Part shown: positions 38,507 through 47,771 of the stretch, piece by piece | How positions within the stretch are numbered: the stretch's first letter is position 1 | How the letters are laid out: the number at the start of each line of letters is the position of its first letter | From: Deinococcus sonorensis KR-87 | GTDB taxonomy: Bacteria > Deinococcota > Deinococci > Deinococcales > Deinococcaceae | NCBI RefSeq assembly: GCF_040256395.1 | Contig: NZ_CP158299.1 | Span: 2,447,501-2,511,500 of the forward strand | DNA length: 64,000 bases | Direction: 5' to 3' | Notes under the pieces: generated by a model | Database searches by the model: none | Told to the model about the DNA's origin: nothing | Seen by the model: only the letters and a program-made list of their open reading frames with translations | Made by a program: the position numbers and the translations under genes

Positions 38507-40087
38507 TCAGTACTTCTGCGCCACCGTCTTGGTCTGCAGGAACCAGAACAGGTAATCCGGGCCGCCGACCTTGGCGTTGGTGCCGCTCATGCCGTAGCCG
38601 CCGAACGCGTGGGTGCCGCTCATGGCGCCGGTGCACTTGCGGTTGATGTAGAGGTTGCCCACGTGGAAGCGGCGGCGGGCGGCCGAGATCTTCTGCGGAT
38701 CGCGGCTGTAGAAGCTGCCGGTCAGGCCGTAGTCGCTGTCGTTGGCCAGTTCGAGCGCGTGCTCCCAGTCGCGGGCGCGGGTAAAGGTCAGCACCGGCCC
38801 GAAAATCTCCTCCTGGAACAGCGGATCGTTCGGCTGCACGTCCCCGAAGATGGTGGGGGCCAGATACGCCCCGTGCAGGCCCTCCACCGCCTGACCGCCC
38901 AGCGCGAGCGTGGCCGACTGCCGGCCCGCCTCGATGTAGCGCAGGATGCGCTCCAGGCTGCCCTGGTGGATCACCGGCCCCACGGCGGCGTTGTCCTCCG
39001 GCAGCCCGACGTGCAGCGCGCGGGCCTGCTGCACCACCCGCTCCAGCACCTGATCGTAGACGCTGTCTTCCACAATGGCGCGGCTGCAGGCGCTGCACTT
39101 CTGGCCCGCGTACCCGAAGGCCGACTGCACGATGCCGGTCGCGGCGGCGTCCAGGTCGGCGTCGGCGCAGACCACGGTGGCGTCCTTGCCGCCCATCTCG
39201 GCCATGACCCGCTTCAGCCAGCGCTGCCCTGGCTGCACCCGTGCGGCGCGCTCCGCGATGCGGCACCCGATCTCGCGGCTGCCCGTGAAGGCGATCATGC
39301 GCACCCGGGGGTGGTCCACCAGCGGGTCCCCCAACACGTCGTCCGGGCCGGTCAGGAACTGGATCACGTTGCGCGGCAGCCCCGCCTCGAACAGCAGTTC
39401 GATCATCAGCAGGCTGGACAGCGGGGTCTCGGAGGCTGGCTTCCACACCACCGTGTTGCCCGCGGCGATGGCGCCCAGCGCCATGCCCAGCGGAATGGCC
39501 GCCGGATAGTTCCACGGCGAGATGACCGCCACCACGCCCAGCGGCTCGTACACGGTTGTCACGTGCTCGTCGGGCATCGGATAGACCGGCTTGCCCTCGG
39601 CCCACTTGAGCGTCTCACGGGCGAACACCTCGAAGTGGTCCACGCACTCGGCCACCTCGCCGTCGGCCTCGGCCCAGTTCTTGCCGTTCTCCAGGCTCAT
39701 CACGGCGTTGAACTCCATGCGCCGCGCCCGCAGCAGGGTGGCGGCCCGCTTGAAGATGCTGGCCCGCTGCATCGGCTCCGACCAGCGCCAGCTCTCGAAG
39801 GCCTCCAGCGCGCAGCCGATGGCCTCCTCCAGCTGGGCGGCGGTGGCGTTCTGGAAGTGCCAGACGCTCTCACGGGTGTCGCCGGGGTTGGTCACCGCGA
39901 AGGTGCCGTCGCCGTCGACGGCCCGCTCCCCGATCAGGAGGGGGAAACGCTGGCCCACGTAGCGCTGCCTCACCTGCTGGTACGCGAAACGCTGCTGCTG
40001 AGTCACCTCGGGCTGAGAGTAGTCGAAATACGGTTCGTGTTCGAACGGCAGGAAGCCTTCGAGCACTGCAGGTCCAGATGGGGCCAT
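38507..40087 (-). CDS. rocA: 1-pyrroline-5-carboxylate dehydrogenase (L-glutamate gamma-semialdehyde dehydrogenase)
   Basis: Oxidises glutamate semialdehyde to glutamate with NAD in proline and ornithine catabolism. 526 residues, the length of RocA/PutA-type P5CDH. The N-terminus shows FDYSQPEVT and VRQRYVGQRFPLLIGE; catalytic Glu in VMAEMGGKDATVV, catalytic Cys in GYAGQKCSACSR, and the C-terminus KCTGAMSGTHAFGGYGMSG with GGPDYL is typical. No proline dehydrogenase gene is visible. ATG 40087 has GAGGAGG 6 nt upstream. Co-transcribed with DinB paralogue 3. Confidence 0.93.
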   Translation of the reverse strand: MAPSGPAVLEGFLPFEHEPYFDYSQPEVTQQQRFAYQQVRQRYVGQRFPLLIGERAVDGDGTFAVTNPGDTRESVWHFQNATAAQLEEAIGCALEAFESWRWSEPMQRASIFKRAATLLRARRMEFNAVMSLENGKNWAEADGEVAECVDHFEVFARETLKWAEGKPVYPMPDEHVTTVYEPLGVVAVISPWNYPAAIPLGMALGAIAAGNTVVWKPASETPLSSLLMIELLFEAGLPRNVIQFLTGPDDVLGDPLVDHPRVRMIAFTGSREIGCRIAERAARVQPGQRWLKRVMAEMGGKDATVVCADADLDAAATGIVQSAFGYAGQKCSACSRAIVEDSVYDQVLERVVQQARALHVGLPEDNAAVGPVIHQGSLERILRYIEAGRQSATLALGGQAVEGLHGAYLAPTIFGDVQPNDPLFQEEIFGPVLTFTRARDWEHALELANDSDYGLTGSFYSRDPQKISAARRRFHVGNLYINRKCTGAMSGTHAFGGYGMSGTNAKVGGPDYLFWFLQTKTVAQKY

Positions 40088-40215
40088 GGGCCACCTCCTC
40101 TTGAGATGAAGGGCAGGCTAACACGTCGGCCCGGACCCCGCCAAGTGCGCTGTCAGACGCCAGAAAATGGATCCGAAGAGTGGATACGGTCCCGTACCCT
40201 TGTGGTCCTGACCTT

Positions 40216-41331
40216 TCAAATGCCAGGTCGCCGGGCCAGCCGTTCCAGCCAGCCGCGCAGAAAACCCGGGAAGCGGTGGGCCCAGGCCGCCTCGTCGTGC
40301 CAGTGTCCGGTTCCGATCATCAGCTCCACCGCCGCCCCCTGCGCTTCCAGCTGATCGGCCAGGGCGCGGGTCTGGCGCACCAGCAGGGCCGCCGCCTCCA
40401 GCGTCCGGTCTTCCTGATCGCCCATGTCGAGATACACGTGCTGTGGCCCGGTGGCCTGCCCCTTGAGCCAGTCGAGCAGGGCGAAATCGCCGGGCCAGAC
40501 GGCCGGGCTGAACGCGCCCACCGTGCCGTACAGGTCCGGCCGCCGGTACCCCGCATACAGGCTGATCAGACCGCCCAGCGACGAACCGGCCACGGCGGTG
40601 TGGGCCGCCCCCGGTTCGGTCTGGAACTGCCGGTCCAGCGCCGGTTTGAGGGTGGTGGTCAGGAAGTCCAGATAGGCATCGCCCAGCGGCGCGTGGCCAT
40701 TGATGCGCGAGGGAAACGGGGTGTACAGCTGGCTGCGCCGCTCGTCCACCGGCACCGCGGCCAGGATGCACGGGAGGCCCGCCTCCGCCAGCTGACCGGC
40801 AGCCTCGTCGGCCCCCCACTCCACCCCGGCCCAGGCGGTGGCCGCATCGAAGACGTTCTGCCCGTCGTGGAGGTACAGCACCGGATAGCGCCGGCCGGTC
40901 TGCCCGTGGCCGGGTGGCAGCCAGACCAAGACTTCCTGCCGGCCCAGTTGAGGGTGGGTGAGCGTCAGGGTCTCGATCTGTCCGCTGCGGGTGGACGGCC
41001 GCTCCGGGCCGGGCCGGTCCTGCCACCCGGCCACCGGGAGCGGCATCGTGGCGTCCTGCCGGACCACCAGCCGGTGGCCGGGTGCGCGCCCGCCGAACCG
41101 GTCGCCTTCCTCGCTCGCGGCGTCACCGCGCCGCACCTTCACCTCGAGCAGCTGGCCCAGCGGAACCGTCTGCTCCAGCACCCAGCGCCCGTCCTGCTGG
41201 TGAAACTGCCAGCCGTCCACCCGGTCCTGCCAGTCGAGGTGGGTGCCGGTCAGCCAGAAGCCGGGTTCGGTGGGGGTGCCGGGCGGCAGGTGCAGTTCGA
41301 AGCGCAGTCGCGCCAGAGGTTGAAAGGGCAT
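40216..41331 (-). CDS. Esterase-D/Fes-type alpha/beta hydrolase with N-terminal carbohydrate-binding-like domain
   Basis: 371 residues. Residues 1-110 resemble a CBM20/48-like beta sandwich ([27 protein letters not shown]). The remainder is an esterase fold: [15 protein letters not shown], nucleophile elbow [14 protein letters not shown] (Ser), Asp in LDMGDQED or nearby, and His in [11 protein letters not shown]. Related proteins hydrolyse siderophore or acyl esters; the substrate here is unknown. TACCAT lies 5 nt before the ATG (minus strand, 41337-41342), indicating a leaderless mRNA. Confidence 0.85.
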   Translation of the reverse strand: MPFQPLARLRFELHLPPGTPTEPGFWLTGTHLDWQDRVDGWQFHQQDGRWVLEQTVPLGQLLEVKVRRGDAASEEGDRFGGRAPGHRLVVRQDATMPLPVAGWQDRPGPERPSTRSGQIETLTLTHPQLGRQEVLVWLPPGHGQTGRRYPVLYLHDGQNVFDAATAWAGVEWGADEAAGQLAEAGLPCILAAVPVDERRSQLYTPFPSRINGHAPLGDAYLDFLTTTLKPALDRQFQTEPGAAHTAVAGSSLGGLISLYAGYRRPDLYGTVGAFSPAVWPGDFALLDWLKGQATGPQHVYLDMGDQEDRTLEAAALLVRQTRALADQLEAQGAAVELMIGTGHWHDEAAWAHRFPGFLRGWLERLARRPGI

Positions 41332-41453
41332 GCCGCATGGTACGGGGCGGGGTGCCTCAGGGGTGCGCTGTGCGTCGGTGCATCACCGGTGGCCCCTTTC
41401 CACGCGTTCCTTTACCTTTGGGGTGCGCCGGGCGCCATCTGTTAGGCTGCGCC

Positions 41454-43262
41454 ATGCCACAATCCACGCTGCCCACCCGCCAGCAGCTGTCCCGAGACCA
41501 GCAATGGGACATCGAAGCCCTGTACGCCACGCCGGACGACTGGGAGGCCGAAGCCGCCCGTCTGCCGGCCGAGCTGGACGCCCTGAACCAGCACCAGGGT
41601 CAGCTGGGCCACTCGCCCGACCAGCTGGCCGCCTACCTGCGCGACGAGGAAGCGCTGCGGCTGCGGCTGAACCGCCTGACCAGCTACGCCAGCATGAGCG
41701 CCAGCGTGGATGGTCAGGACACCGTGGCGGCCGACCGGCGCGACCGGTCCACCGAGGTGGCGAGCCGGCACGCGGCGGCCACCGCTTTTGCCCAGCCGGA
41801 GCTGCTCGCGCTGGACGAGGCCACCCTGCGCGGCTGGCTGGATCAGGCGCCGCTGTCCGAATACCGCGTGCCGATCGAGCGGGTGCTGCGGACCCGCCCG
41901 CATGTGCGCAGTGCAGAGGTGGAACAGCTGCTGGGTGCGCTCGGCTCGCCGTTCGGGAGCGCACGCAACATTCACCCGACCATCGCCAACATGGACCTGG
42001 ACTTCGGCTCGGTGGCCGGCACCCCACTGGGCCACGGGACGGTGGGCGCCCTGGAGGTCTCGCCCGACCGCGAGGTGCGGCGGCAGGCCTGGGAACAGTA
42101 CGCCGACGCGCACCTGTCGGTGCAGCACGGCATGGCCGCCAGCTACGTGACCGGCGTGCGGCAGAACGTGTTTACGGCGAGGGCGCGGCACTATCCGGAC
42201 GCGCTCAGCGCGGCCCTGGCTCCCGGCAATATTCCCGAGTCGGTGTTTCACTCGCTGATCCGGACCTATCAGGACAACGTGGGCATCTGGCACCGGTACT
42301 GGCAGGTGCGCGCCCGCTGGCTGGGCCTGGAGCGGCTGCGCGAGTACGACGTGAAGGCGCCACTCTCGGACCGGGCCCCGCAGGTCTCGTATGCCCAGGC
42401 GGTGGACTGGATCGGCGAGGGCATGGCGCCGCTGGGGGAGGAGTATGGGACGGCCATGCGGCGCGGTCTGACGGACGAGCGCTGGGTGGATTACGGCCTG
42501 AACCTGCATAAGCGCCAGGGGGCGTACAGCAACGGGGTGTATCCGGTGAAGCCGTACATCTTCATGAGCTGGAATGACTCGCTGGGCAGTCTCAGCACGC
42601 TGGCTCACGAGATCGGGCACAGCATGCACACTCATCTGAGCTGGCAACACCAGCCGTTTGCCCACGCCCGCTACACGCTGTTCGCTGCCGAGGTGGCCTC
42701 GAACTTCAATCAGGCGATGGTCCGGCGGCATCTGTTCGCGACGCAGCCGGACCCGGCGTTTCAGGTGGCGCTGATCGAGGAGGCGATGAGCAATTTCCAC
42801 CGTTACTTCTTCATCATGCCCACGCTGGCCCGCTTTGAGCTGGAAGCGCATCGCCGGGTCGAGGCCGGGCGCGGCCTGTCCGCCCCGGATTTGAATGCGC
42901 TGATGGCTGACCTGCTGCATGACGGCTACGGGGACGGGGTGCAGATGGACCGGGATCGGAGCGGCATCACCTGGGCTGAGTTCTCCACCCACCTGTACAG
43001 CCCGTTCTATGCGTACCAGTACGCCACTGGGATCAGCGCGGCCCATCAGCTGCTGGCCTCCTTCGATGAAGACGCCGAGGCGGCCCGGACCCGCTATCTC
43101 ACCTTCCTGGGCGAAGGGGGAAGACTTGACCCGCTGGAGGCGCTCCAGAACGCGGGCGTGGACATGACTGGACCGGCTGCAGTGGAACGCACCTTCCAGG
43201 TGTTGTCTGGCTACGTGGACCGCCTCGAGCAGTTGCTGAGCCATCGGGAGCAACATGCCTGA
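41454..43262 (+). CDS. pepF: Oligoendopeptidase F (M3 metallopeptidase)
   Basis: Zinc peptidase degrading short peptides in the cytoplasm. 602 residues, the family length. Zinc motif AHEIGHSMH with the third ligand Glu in [11 protein letters not shown]. Other family segments are [43 protein letters not shown] and [15 protein letters not shown]. The reading frame is open 124 codons further upstream, but TAGGCT (41443-41448) five nt before ATG 41454 and the family N-terminus fix the start. Repeat copy B begins 12 bp after the stop. Confidence 0.94.
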   Translation: MPQSTLPTRQQLSRDQQWDIEALYATPDDWEAEAARLPAELDALNQHQGQLGHSPDQLAAYLRDEEALRLRLNRLTSYASMSASVDGQDTVAADRRDRSTEVASRHAAATAFAQPELLALDEATLRGWLDQAPLSEYRVPIERVLRTRPHVRSAEVEQLLGALGSPFGSARNIHPTIANMDLDFGSVAGTPLGHGTVGALEVSPDREVRRQAWEQYADAHLSVQHGMAASYVTGVRQNVFTARARHYPDALSAALAPGNIPESVFHSLIRTYQDNVGIWHRYWQVRARWLGLERLREYDVKAPLSDRAPQVSYAQAVDWIGEGMAPLGEEYGTAMRRGLTDERWVDYGLNLHKRQGAYSNGVYPVKPYIFMSWNDSLGSLSTLAHEIGHSMHTHLSWQHQPFAHARYTLFAAEVASNFNQAMVRRHLFATQPDPAFQVALIEEAMSNFHRYFFIMPTLARFELEAHRRVEAGRGLSAPDLNALMADLLHDGYGDGVQMDRDRSGITWAEFSTHLYSPFYAYQYATGISAAHQLLASFDEDAEAARTRYLTFLGEGGRLDPLEALQNAGVDMTGPAAVERTFQVLSGYVDRLEQLLSHREQHA

Positions 43263-43274
43263 TCAGGCAAAATT

Positions 43275-43309
43275 TTCACGAGCCGGGGCTATCGTGAATA
43301 CTTTCACTT
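43275..43309 (+). repeat. 35-bp intergenic element, copy B
   Basis: TTCACGA (43275-43281), N10 GCCGGGGCTA, TCGTGAA (43292-43298), N4 TACT, TTCACTT (43303-43309). Located between the convergent pepF and HAD genes, 12 bp past the pepF stop. Confidence 0.85.
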
Positions 43310-43365
43310 ACTAAAAGAGCGAGACGAGTCTGCCCTTCTCCCAGGTGGAGAGGGCAGACTTGCAT

Positions 43366-44160
43366 TTAAAGCTGGCGCGCGAGCGCGAAGGCGTCGAGCA
43401 GGCCCAGATCATCCACGCGGCCCACCTGATATCGCGAGGCGGCCAGCGCCTCCGCGTCAGCGTTGCCCATGGCGACCGGGTGCCCCACCGCTTCCATGGC
43501 CAGCACATCGTTGTGGCCATCCCCGACCATCATGACCCGGTCCAGGGACAGACCGTACTTCTGGGCGATCTGACGGATGGCGGTGCCTTTATTGACGCTC
43601 GCATCGGTCACGCTGATAAACATCGTGTCGGGCATGCCCGGGCTCCCGGCCGGATGCAGTTCCAGCCCTGGGTGCGGTTCGGCCAGCACCTCCTGCGTCT
43701 CGCTGAGCGGCACCACCCACTGCACCCGCACCACCTGCCCCTGCAGGCTCAGCAGGTCCCGCTGCACGTACGGCAGGCCCAGCAGGGCCGCATGCTCCAC
43801 AGCGCGGCGTTCAGTGGACTCCACCGCGTACTCCGTGTCGGTGTACACCTCCAGAATGCGGCCCGTGCGGCGGGACTGCTCCACCAGTCGGTGCAGCTCG
43901 TGTTCAGGAAATGGCGTGCTGAGCGAGGCGCCACTCTCCACGTTCACGATGCTTGCCCCGTTCTGGAACACGTGCCAGCCGCTGGGATCGAGTTTCCTGG
44001 CGTAGTTGAAGGCCTTGCCGAACGCTGGCCGTCCGCTGCAGACGGCCAGATGCAGCCCGTCCCGGACGGCATCCGCGGCGGCGGCCCAGACTTCGGGAAA
44101 CACTTCGTTGCTGCTGCCGACCAGCGTTCCGTCCACATCAATACAGATCAGTCCTAGCAT
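43366..44160 (-). CDS. Cof-type HAD-IIB phosphatase
   Basis: 264 residues. HAD motif [14 protein letters not shown] (nucleophile Asp), motif II CSGRPAF, motif III Lys in [11 protein letters not shown] and motif [17 protein letters not shown]. The large C2 cap places it among sugar- or cofactor-phosphatases (Cof/YbiV group). TAGACT (44167-44172, minus strand) ends 6 nt before the ATG. Substrate unknown. Confidence 0.9.
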   Translation of the reverse strand: MLGLICIDVDGTLVGSSNEVFPEVWAAAADAVRDGLHLAVCSGRPAFGKAFNYARKLDPSGWHVFQNGASIVNVESGASLSTPFPEHELHRLVEQSRRTGRILEVYTDTEYAVESTERRAVEHAALLGLPYVQRDLLSLQGQVVRVQWVVPLSETQEVLAEPHPGLELHPAGSPGMPDTMFISVTDASVNKGTAIRQIAQKYGLSLDRVMMVGDGHNDVLAMEAVGHPVAMGNADAEALAASRYQVGRVDDLGLLDAFALARQL

Positions 44161-44203
44161 CGGCGCAGTCTACCCGCCGAGCCGCCTCAGTCGACCGCCC
44201 GAC

Positions 44204-45085
44204 CTAGCAGGGGGTCCAGCGGCCCTCTCGCTCGAGCACCGCACATCCCCCGACCCAGACCTGCGGAGCCGGCCCCGCGGACGTGTGCACCTCCACATGC
44301 ACCTCGCCCGGCGTGCCGAGATGATGGCCCTGCAGCACCGTCGCGCGGGCGCAGTTGCTCTGGAGCGGCAGCAGGCCGTGGTCCGTGAGCATGGCGATCA
44401 GGGCACCGCCACTGCTGCCGGTGACCGGGTCTTCTGGGATGCCCAGCAGCGGCGCGAAATCGCGGGCCGCGAAGGTAGTGGTTCCCATCGGTGCGTAGGC
44501 ATAGACCGAACCGACCTGTAGCTGCTCACTCAGGGCGGAGATGCTGCCCAGATCGGGCTGCAGTGTCTCCAGTAGTCTGGCGTCTACCAGGGGAACAAAC
44601 ACGGACCACAGTCCGGTGAAGGCCGCCCTCAACGGCAGGCGGCGGTCCAGCATCCGGGCGTCCAGGCCCAACGCCTCGGCCAGGGGCTTGCGCAGGGCTG
44701 GGGCAACGGGCCGGACCCGCAACTTCGGTTGCTGCATCCAGATGCGCTCCGGCAATCCGGCCTCAGTTTCGAGTGAGAGGGGGACGTCTCCGGCCATACT
44801 CTGGACCGTCATCGGCTGACCCCGCCACAGACCGCGTTGCGCCAGCACCAGGCCAAGCGCCACCGTTGCATGACCGCAGAACTCCACCTCCTGCGTAGGG
44901 GTGAAATACCGGACCCGCACGGCTCCACCCTCTGGCTGCTCGACAAAGGCTGTTTCCGGCGCGCCGATATGCCGGGCCAGTTGCTGCATGTAGACGTCCT
45001 CGACCGGATGCTCCGTCAGGACAACGCCCGCCCGGTTGCCGAGCCCCGGCGTCCGGGTAAACGCACTGACCTCGCAATAGTTCAT
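44204..45085 (-). CDS. PhzF-family isomerase
   Basis: 293 residues with the duplicated diaminopimelate-epimerase-like fold. Signatures: VSAFTRTPGLGNRAGVVL, ETAFVEQP (with the catalytic-region Glu), VRYFTPTQEVEFCGHATVALG, and the second-half DPVTGSSGGALIAM. Genuine phenazine genes are absent, so this is one of the many generic PhzF-like proteins. TACACT (45093-45098, minus strand) ends 7 nt before the ATG. A palindrome lies just upstream at 45105-45122, and repeat copy C beyond it. Confidence 0.9.
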   Translation of the reverse strand: MNYCEVSAFTRTPGLGNRAGVVLTEHPVEDVYMQQLARHIGAPETAFVEQPEGGAVRVRYFTPTQEVEFCGHATVALGLVLAQRGLWRGQPMTVQSMAGDVPLSLETEAGLPERIWMQQPKLRVRPVAPALRKPLAEALGLDARMLDRRLPLRAAFTGLWSVFVPLVDARLLETLQPDLGSISALSEQLQVGSVYAYAPMGTTTFAARDFAPLLGIPEDPVTGSSGGALIAMLTDHGLLPLQSNCARATVLQGHHLGTPGEVHVEVHTSAGPAPQVWVGGCAVLEREGRWTPC

Positions 45086-45104
45086 GTCTCTGAGTGTAGA
45101 AGAG

Positions 45105-45122
45105 TTCGATCTTTAGATCGAA
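45105..45122. promoter_or_regulatory. 18-bp palindrome upstream of the PhzF-like gene
   Basis: TTCGATCT-TT-AGATCGAA, 6 bp upstream of the TACACT -10 and so between the expected -10 and -35. It is a plausible operator; the regulator is unknown. Confidence 0.5.
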
Positions 45123-45129
45123 GAAACAT

Positions 45130-45164
45130 TTCACGATTCCTGTTTATCGTGAATAGTTTCACTT
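45130..45164 (+). repeat. 35-bp intergenic element, copy C
   Basis: TTCACGA (45130-45136), N10 TTCCTGTTTA, TCGTGAA (45147-45153), N4 TAGT, TTCACTT (45158-45164). Lies 38 bp beyond the recombinase stop. The 12 nt upstream (TCGAAGAAACAT) are identical to those flanking copy D. Confidence 0.85.
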
Positions 45165-45202
45165 ACTATCCCACTCCTCATAGGTCCAGAAACAACTTTT
45201 GC

Positions 45203-46195
45203 TCAATCGAACTGTTCAACTGCATCATTCAAATCATCCTCCGGAAGTTCCACATACCGGCGGGTGGTATCCACCTGCTCGTGGCCCAGGAAGCCAGCCA
45301 CACGGGTAAAGTCTTTGACGGCAGCGTACAGCTGGGTGCCGGCATATTTCCGCCCAGCATGGAAGCCCCGGAATTCATGCTCACGGCCCAGCTGAAGCGC
45401 CAGCCGCTGCAGGCGCTCGTAGGCGGTTGAGTAGGCGTGGAAGCTGAACAGTGGGCCGTGGTGGGGGAGGGTGCGGTCGCCCTGCAGCTCAAGGAGGGCC
45501 GACCGGAGCCGCGCACTCATCGGCACCAGGCGTGCCTTGTCGCCCTTGCCGTGCGCCACAAGCAGCCGTCGCCCCGGAAGATTGACATGCTGCCACTCCA
45601 CGCTGAGTGCCTCCGTGATCCGGAGCCCGGCATGGGCCATCAGCAGCAGCAGGGCCCGTTCATCCGGGGCCGCCGCGTCCACCATGGCCCGCACGAAGTC
45701 GGCCTTGTACGGCGGATTCTTGACGATGCCGCGAGTGCGGTCACGCGGGCGCTTCACATCGGTGAACGGGTCGGCCTCGGTGGCCCCAGCCCAGCGCAGT
45801 GCACGGTACAGCGCTGTGGCGGCCGCCACGCGGTTCTGGATAGTGGCGGGTTTCAGGCCGGCAGTTCCCAGGCTCGCCACATACAGGGACGGCTCGCGGC
45901 GGCCCGGGCGCAGCAGATTCCAAGCATGGTCCTGGGCGTGCTCTACAAACAGGCGGATGCCGGTGCGGTAGGACCGCAAGGTATGCGGACTGGCCGAGAT
46001 GCCCGCCTGCGAGTCGCTGCTCAGATACGCCAGCGTGAGTGCCCACAGGTCTTCGAAGGATTTGTCACGGGCTGCAGTCACAGCACGGACCCGAAGTGCT
46101 TCGTCGGTTAGCCCAGCCAGGCTCCGGGCCTGGGCCAGGCGGTCGCCGTCGTAGGTCTGGAGGGCGGTGGACGGGGTCGGTGGCTTCTCGGTCAC
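45203..46195 (-). CDS. Tyrosine site-specific recombinase (XerC/D-like)
   Basis: 330 residues. SAM-like core-binding domain at about 60-160 (SPHTLRSYRTGIRLFVEHA). The catalytic domain has the full set: Arg in HAGLRITEAL (about 191), Lys in HGKGDKARLV (about 216), HxxR in FHAGRKYAG (about 279), His in LGHEQVDTT and nucleophile Tyr in RRYVEL (about 313). The HxxR box is HAGRK rather than the common HxLRH. No phage genes surround it, which favours a chromosomal Xer-type role. The GTG at 46195 has GGAGG immediately upstream; the frame remains open further upstream through the riboswitch, which is not coding. A dif-like palindrome overlaps its translation start region. Confidence 0.9.
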   Translation of the reverse strand: MTEKPPTPSTALQTYDGDRLAQARSLAGLTDEALRVRAVTAARDKSFEDLWALTLAYLSSDSQAGISASPHTLRSYRTGIRLFVEHAQDHAWNLLRPGRREPSLYVASLGTAGLKPATIQNRVAAATALYRALRWAGATEADPFTDVKRPRDRTRGIVKNPPYKADFVRAMVDAAAPDERALLLLMAHAGLRITEALSVEWQHVNLPGRRLLVAHGKGDKARLVPMSARLRSALLELQGDRTLPHHGPLFSFHAYSTAYERLQRLALQLGREHEFRGFHAGRKYAGTQLYAAVKDFTRVAGFLGHEQVDTTRRYVELPEDDLNDAVEQFD

Positions 46196-46197
46196 CC

Positions 46198-46225
46198 TCC
46201 GATGATAAGTGAAATTATCATCGGA
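46198..46225. promoter_or_regulatory. 28-bp dif-like palindrome (11-6-11) at the recombinase start
   Basis: Arms TCCGATGATAA (46198-46208) and TTATCATCGGA (46215-46225) are perfect inverted repeats separated by GTGAAA (46209-46214). Xer dif sites have 11-bp arms around a 6-8 bp centre, with inner ATAA...TTAT as here. The site also overlaps the recombinase ribosome binding region and a GATAAT -10 candidate, so an operator or an mRNA hairpin are alternatives. Confidence 0.65.
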
Positions 46226-46328
46226 TGCATCAGGTGGACGGGGAGAGGTAGCTGATCCGGTGCTCACCATCCACCTGCAAGCGGCCGGTACACTTCCGCC
46301 CGTACCTGTGACCGGCTGCGGTGCAGGA

Positions 46329-46389
46329 CCCGGACGAGAGCAGCGCCGTACCCGGTGACGACAAGACGGCGCGACACTGGGAGGTGTCG
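46329..46389 (+). ncRNA. Guanidine-III (ykkC-III) riboswitch and ribosome-binding-site hairpin
   Basis: The aptamer CCGGACGAG (46330-46338), GCGCCGTACCCGGT (46343-46356), GACAAGACGGCGC (46360-46372) matches the guanidine-III consensus: P2 GCGCCGT/ACGGCGC and the CCGG/CCGG pseudoknot stem. Directly after it CGACAC-loop-GTGTCG (46372-46389) presents or hides GGGAGG, the ribosome binding site 9 nt before the gdx ATG. It should turn on translation of the exporter when guanidinium binds. Confidence 0.93.
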
Positions 46390-46393
46390 TGCC

Positions 46394-46717
46394 ATGGCAT
46401 GGATCTTGCTGTTTATAGCTGGAAGTCTGGAAATCGCCTGGGCCATCGGCCTCAAATACAGCGACGGGTTCACCCGGCCGCTGCCCTCCATCCTGACGGT
46501 GCTCGGCATGCTGGCGAGCATGGGCCTGCTGGGGCTGGCCACCCGGAGCCTCCCGATTGGGACCGCCTATGGTGTGTGGGTCGGCATCGGTGCGGTGGGC
46601 GCGGCGGTGCTGGGCATCGTGCTGTTTAAAGAGCCGGCCACGCCGGCAAGGTTGACCTTCCTGTTCCTGATGGTCGTGGCGATCATCGGCCTGAAGGCCA
46701 CCGGAGGCCACGGCTGA
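46394..46717 (+). CDS. gdx: SMR-family guanidinium exporter (Gdx/SugE type)
   Basis: Proton-coupled antiporter that removes guanidinium. 107 residues, four membrane helices. The essential Glu13 is in [20 protein letters not shown], followed by the Gdx-type [13 protein letters not shown] and [19 protein letters not shown]. Assignment as guanidinium exporter rather than a drug exporter is supported by the guanidine-III riboswitch ahead of it. ATG 46394 is chosen over an in-frame ATG at 46355, which lies inside the aptamer. Confidence 0.93.
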   Translation: MAWILLFIAGSLEIAWAIGLKYSDGFTRPLPSILTVLGMLASMGLLGLATRSLPIGTAYGVWVGIGAVGAAVLGIVLFKEPATPARLTFLFLMVVAIIGLKATGGHG

Positions 46718-46773
46718 ACGCCACTGCATCCGCTTGACGCCCGCTGCATACGACGCTAGAGTAGAGAAATCAA

Positions 46774-46796
46774 AGCGGCCTCCGGGTCGCTTTTTT
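46774..46796 (+). terminator. Terminator after the guanidinium exporter
   Basis: GCGGCC-TCCG-GGTCGC stem (one G-T pair) followed by six T at 46791-46796, just before the convergent lipid kinase gene ends at 46802. Confidence 0.8.
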
Positions 46797-46801
46797 GTTG
46801 C

Positions 46802-47734
46802 TCAGGTGTTGAGGGCCGTCTTGCGGGCCGGCGTCACAAAGCGGATCGCGCCCGGAAGCACCCGCGCCACGAACGGCGTGGTTTCCACGTGCAGTTCACC
46901 GTCGTATTGCAGCGGGAACGGGTTAGCCGCTTCCACCTGAATCTCGCGCGCCGTGAAGGTATCAAGGTTCCCGCTGAACATCGGGTCGCCCAGGTTCAGC
47001 TTGGCCCGCACGCTGTCGATCAGGTTTGGCAGAAAGCGCAGCAGGTTGCCCGGCTTCAGCACGACCACCGTCAGTCGGCCGTCCGAAGGGCTGATGTCGT
47101 CGGTGATCGGCAGCCCGTAGTTGGCCTTCCCAAAATTCGCCACCATCACCCCGATGCCTTCAACGGTGCGCGGTTCTCCGTCCACGGTCAGCGTAAAGGT
47201 GGTGCGCGGCGGGTTCACCTGGCGCAGGGCACTCATCACGTAGGCCATCACCCCGAACCTGGGTTTGAGTTCTTCGCTGTCCTTGATCATGCTCGCGTCG
47301 GCACCCGCGCCGGCCAGCATGGCAAAGCCGCTCTTCTCGCCGCGCACCTCAATCTCGCCCAGATCCACCCGCACCACGCCTCCGTCCAGCACCAGACCAG
47401 CCAATGCCTGCGGGTCCTCAGGCAGCTCCAGATTCTGGGCGATCAGGTTGGCTGTACCTGCGGGGTACGCCAGCAGTGGAATATTGCTGTAGCGCAGTGC
47501 ATAGGCCGCACTGCTCACGGTGCCATCTCCCCCCGCGGCCACCACCACATCGAAGCTGGCGCGGTCCTCCAGGTAGGTGGCCATCGGCACGTCTTTTTCC
47601 AGCTCGCGCAGCTCGACGATGGCGCCGGCCGCCTTGAGAAACTCGATGCACTGCAGGACCGTCGGATCTCCCTTGCCGGATTTGGGGTTGAAGAGAACGA
47701 GAATCCGCTTGTTTGGGGGGGTTTGACCGGTCAT
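46802..47734 (-). CDS. Diacylglycerol-kinase-family lipid kinase
   Basis: 310 residues. Begins [13 protein letters not shown] and has the ATP-binding [15 protein letters not shown] (GGDGT) and [15 protein letters not shown] segments of the DagK/YegS family. These kinases phosphorylate diacylglycerol or related lipids, recycling lipids of the envelope; which lipid is not clear. Start ATG 47734 has GGAG four nt upstream; an in-frame start further up (47920) would run through the divergent gene's leader and is rejected. Confidence 0.9.
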   Translation of the reverse strand: MTGQTPPNKRILVLFNPKSGKGDPTVLQCIEFLKAAGAIVELRELEKDVPMATYLEDRASFDVVVAAGGDGTVSSAAYALRYSNIPLLAYPAGTANLIAQNLELPEDPQALAGLVLDGGVVRVDLGEIEVRGEKSGFAMLAGAGADASMIKDSEELKPRFGVMAYVMSALRQVNPPRTTFTLTVDGEPRTVEGIGVMVANFGKANYGLPITDDISPSDGRLTVVVLKPGNLLRFLPNLIDSVRAKLNLGDPMFSGNLDTFTAREIQVEAANPFPLQYDGELHVETTPFVARVLPGAIRFVTPARKTALNT

Positions 47735-47771
47735 GCAAGCTCCATTACACTGCCAGGACGGAGGACAGTGA

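Noticed and set aside
46196..46729. Extension of the recombinase upstream to 46729
   Set aside because: It would read antisense through the riboswitch and exporter gene; the family N-terminal region fits a start near 46195.
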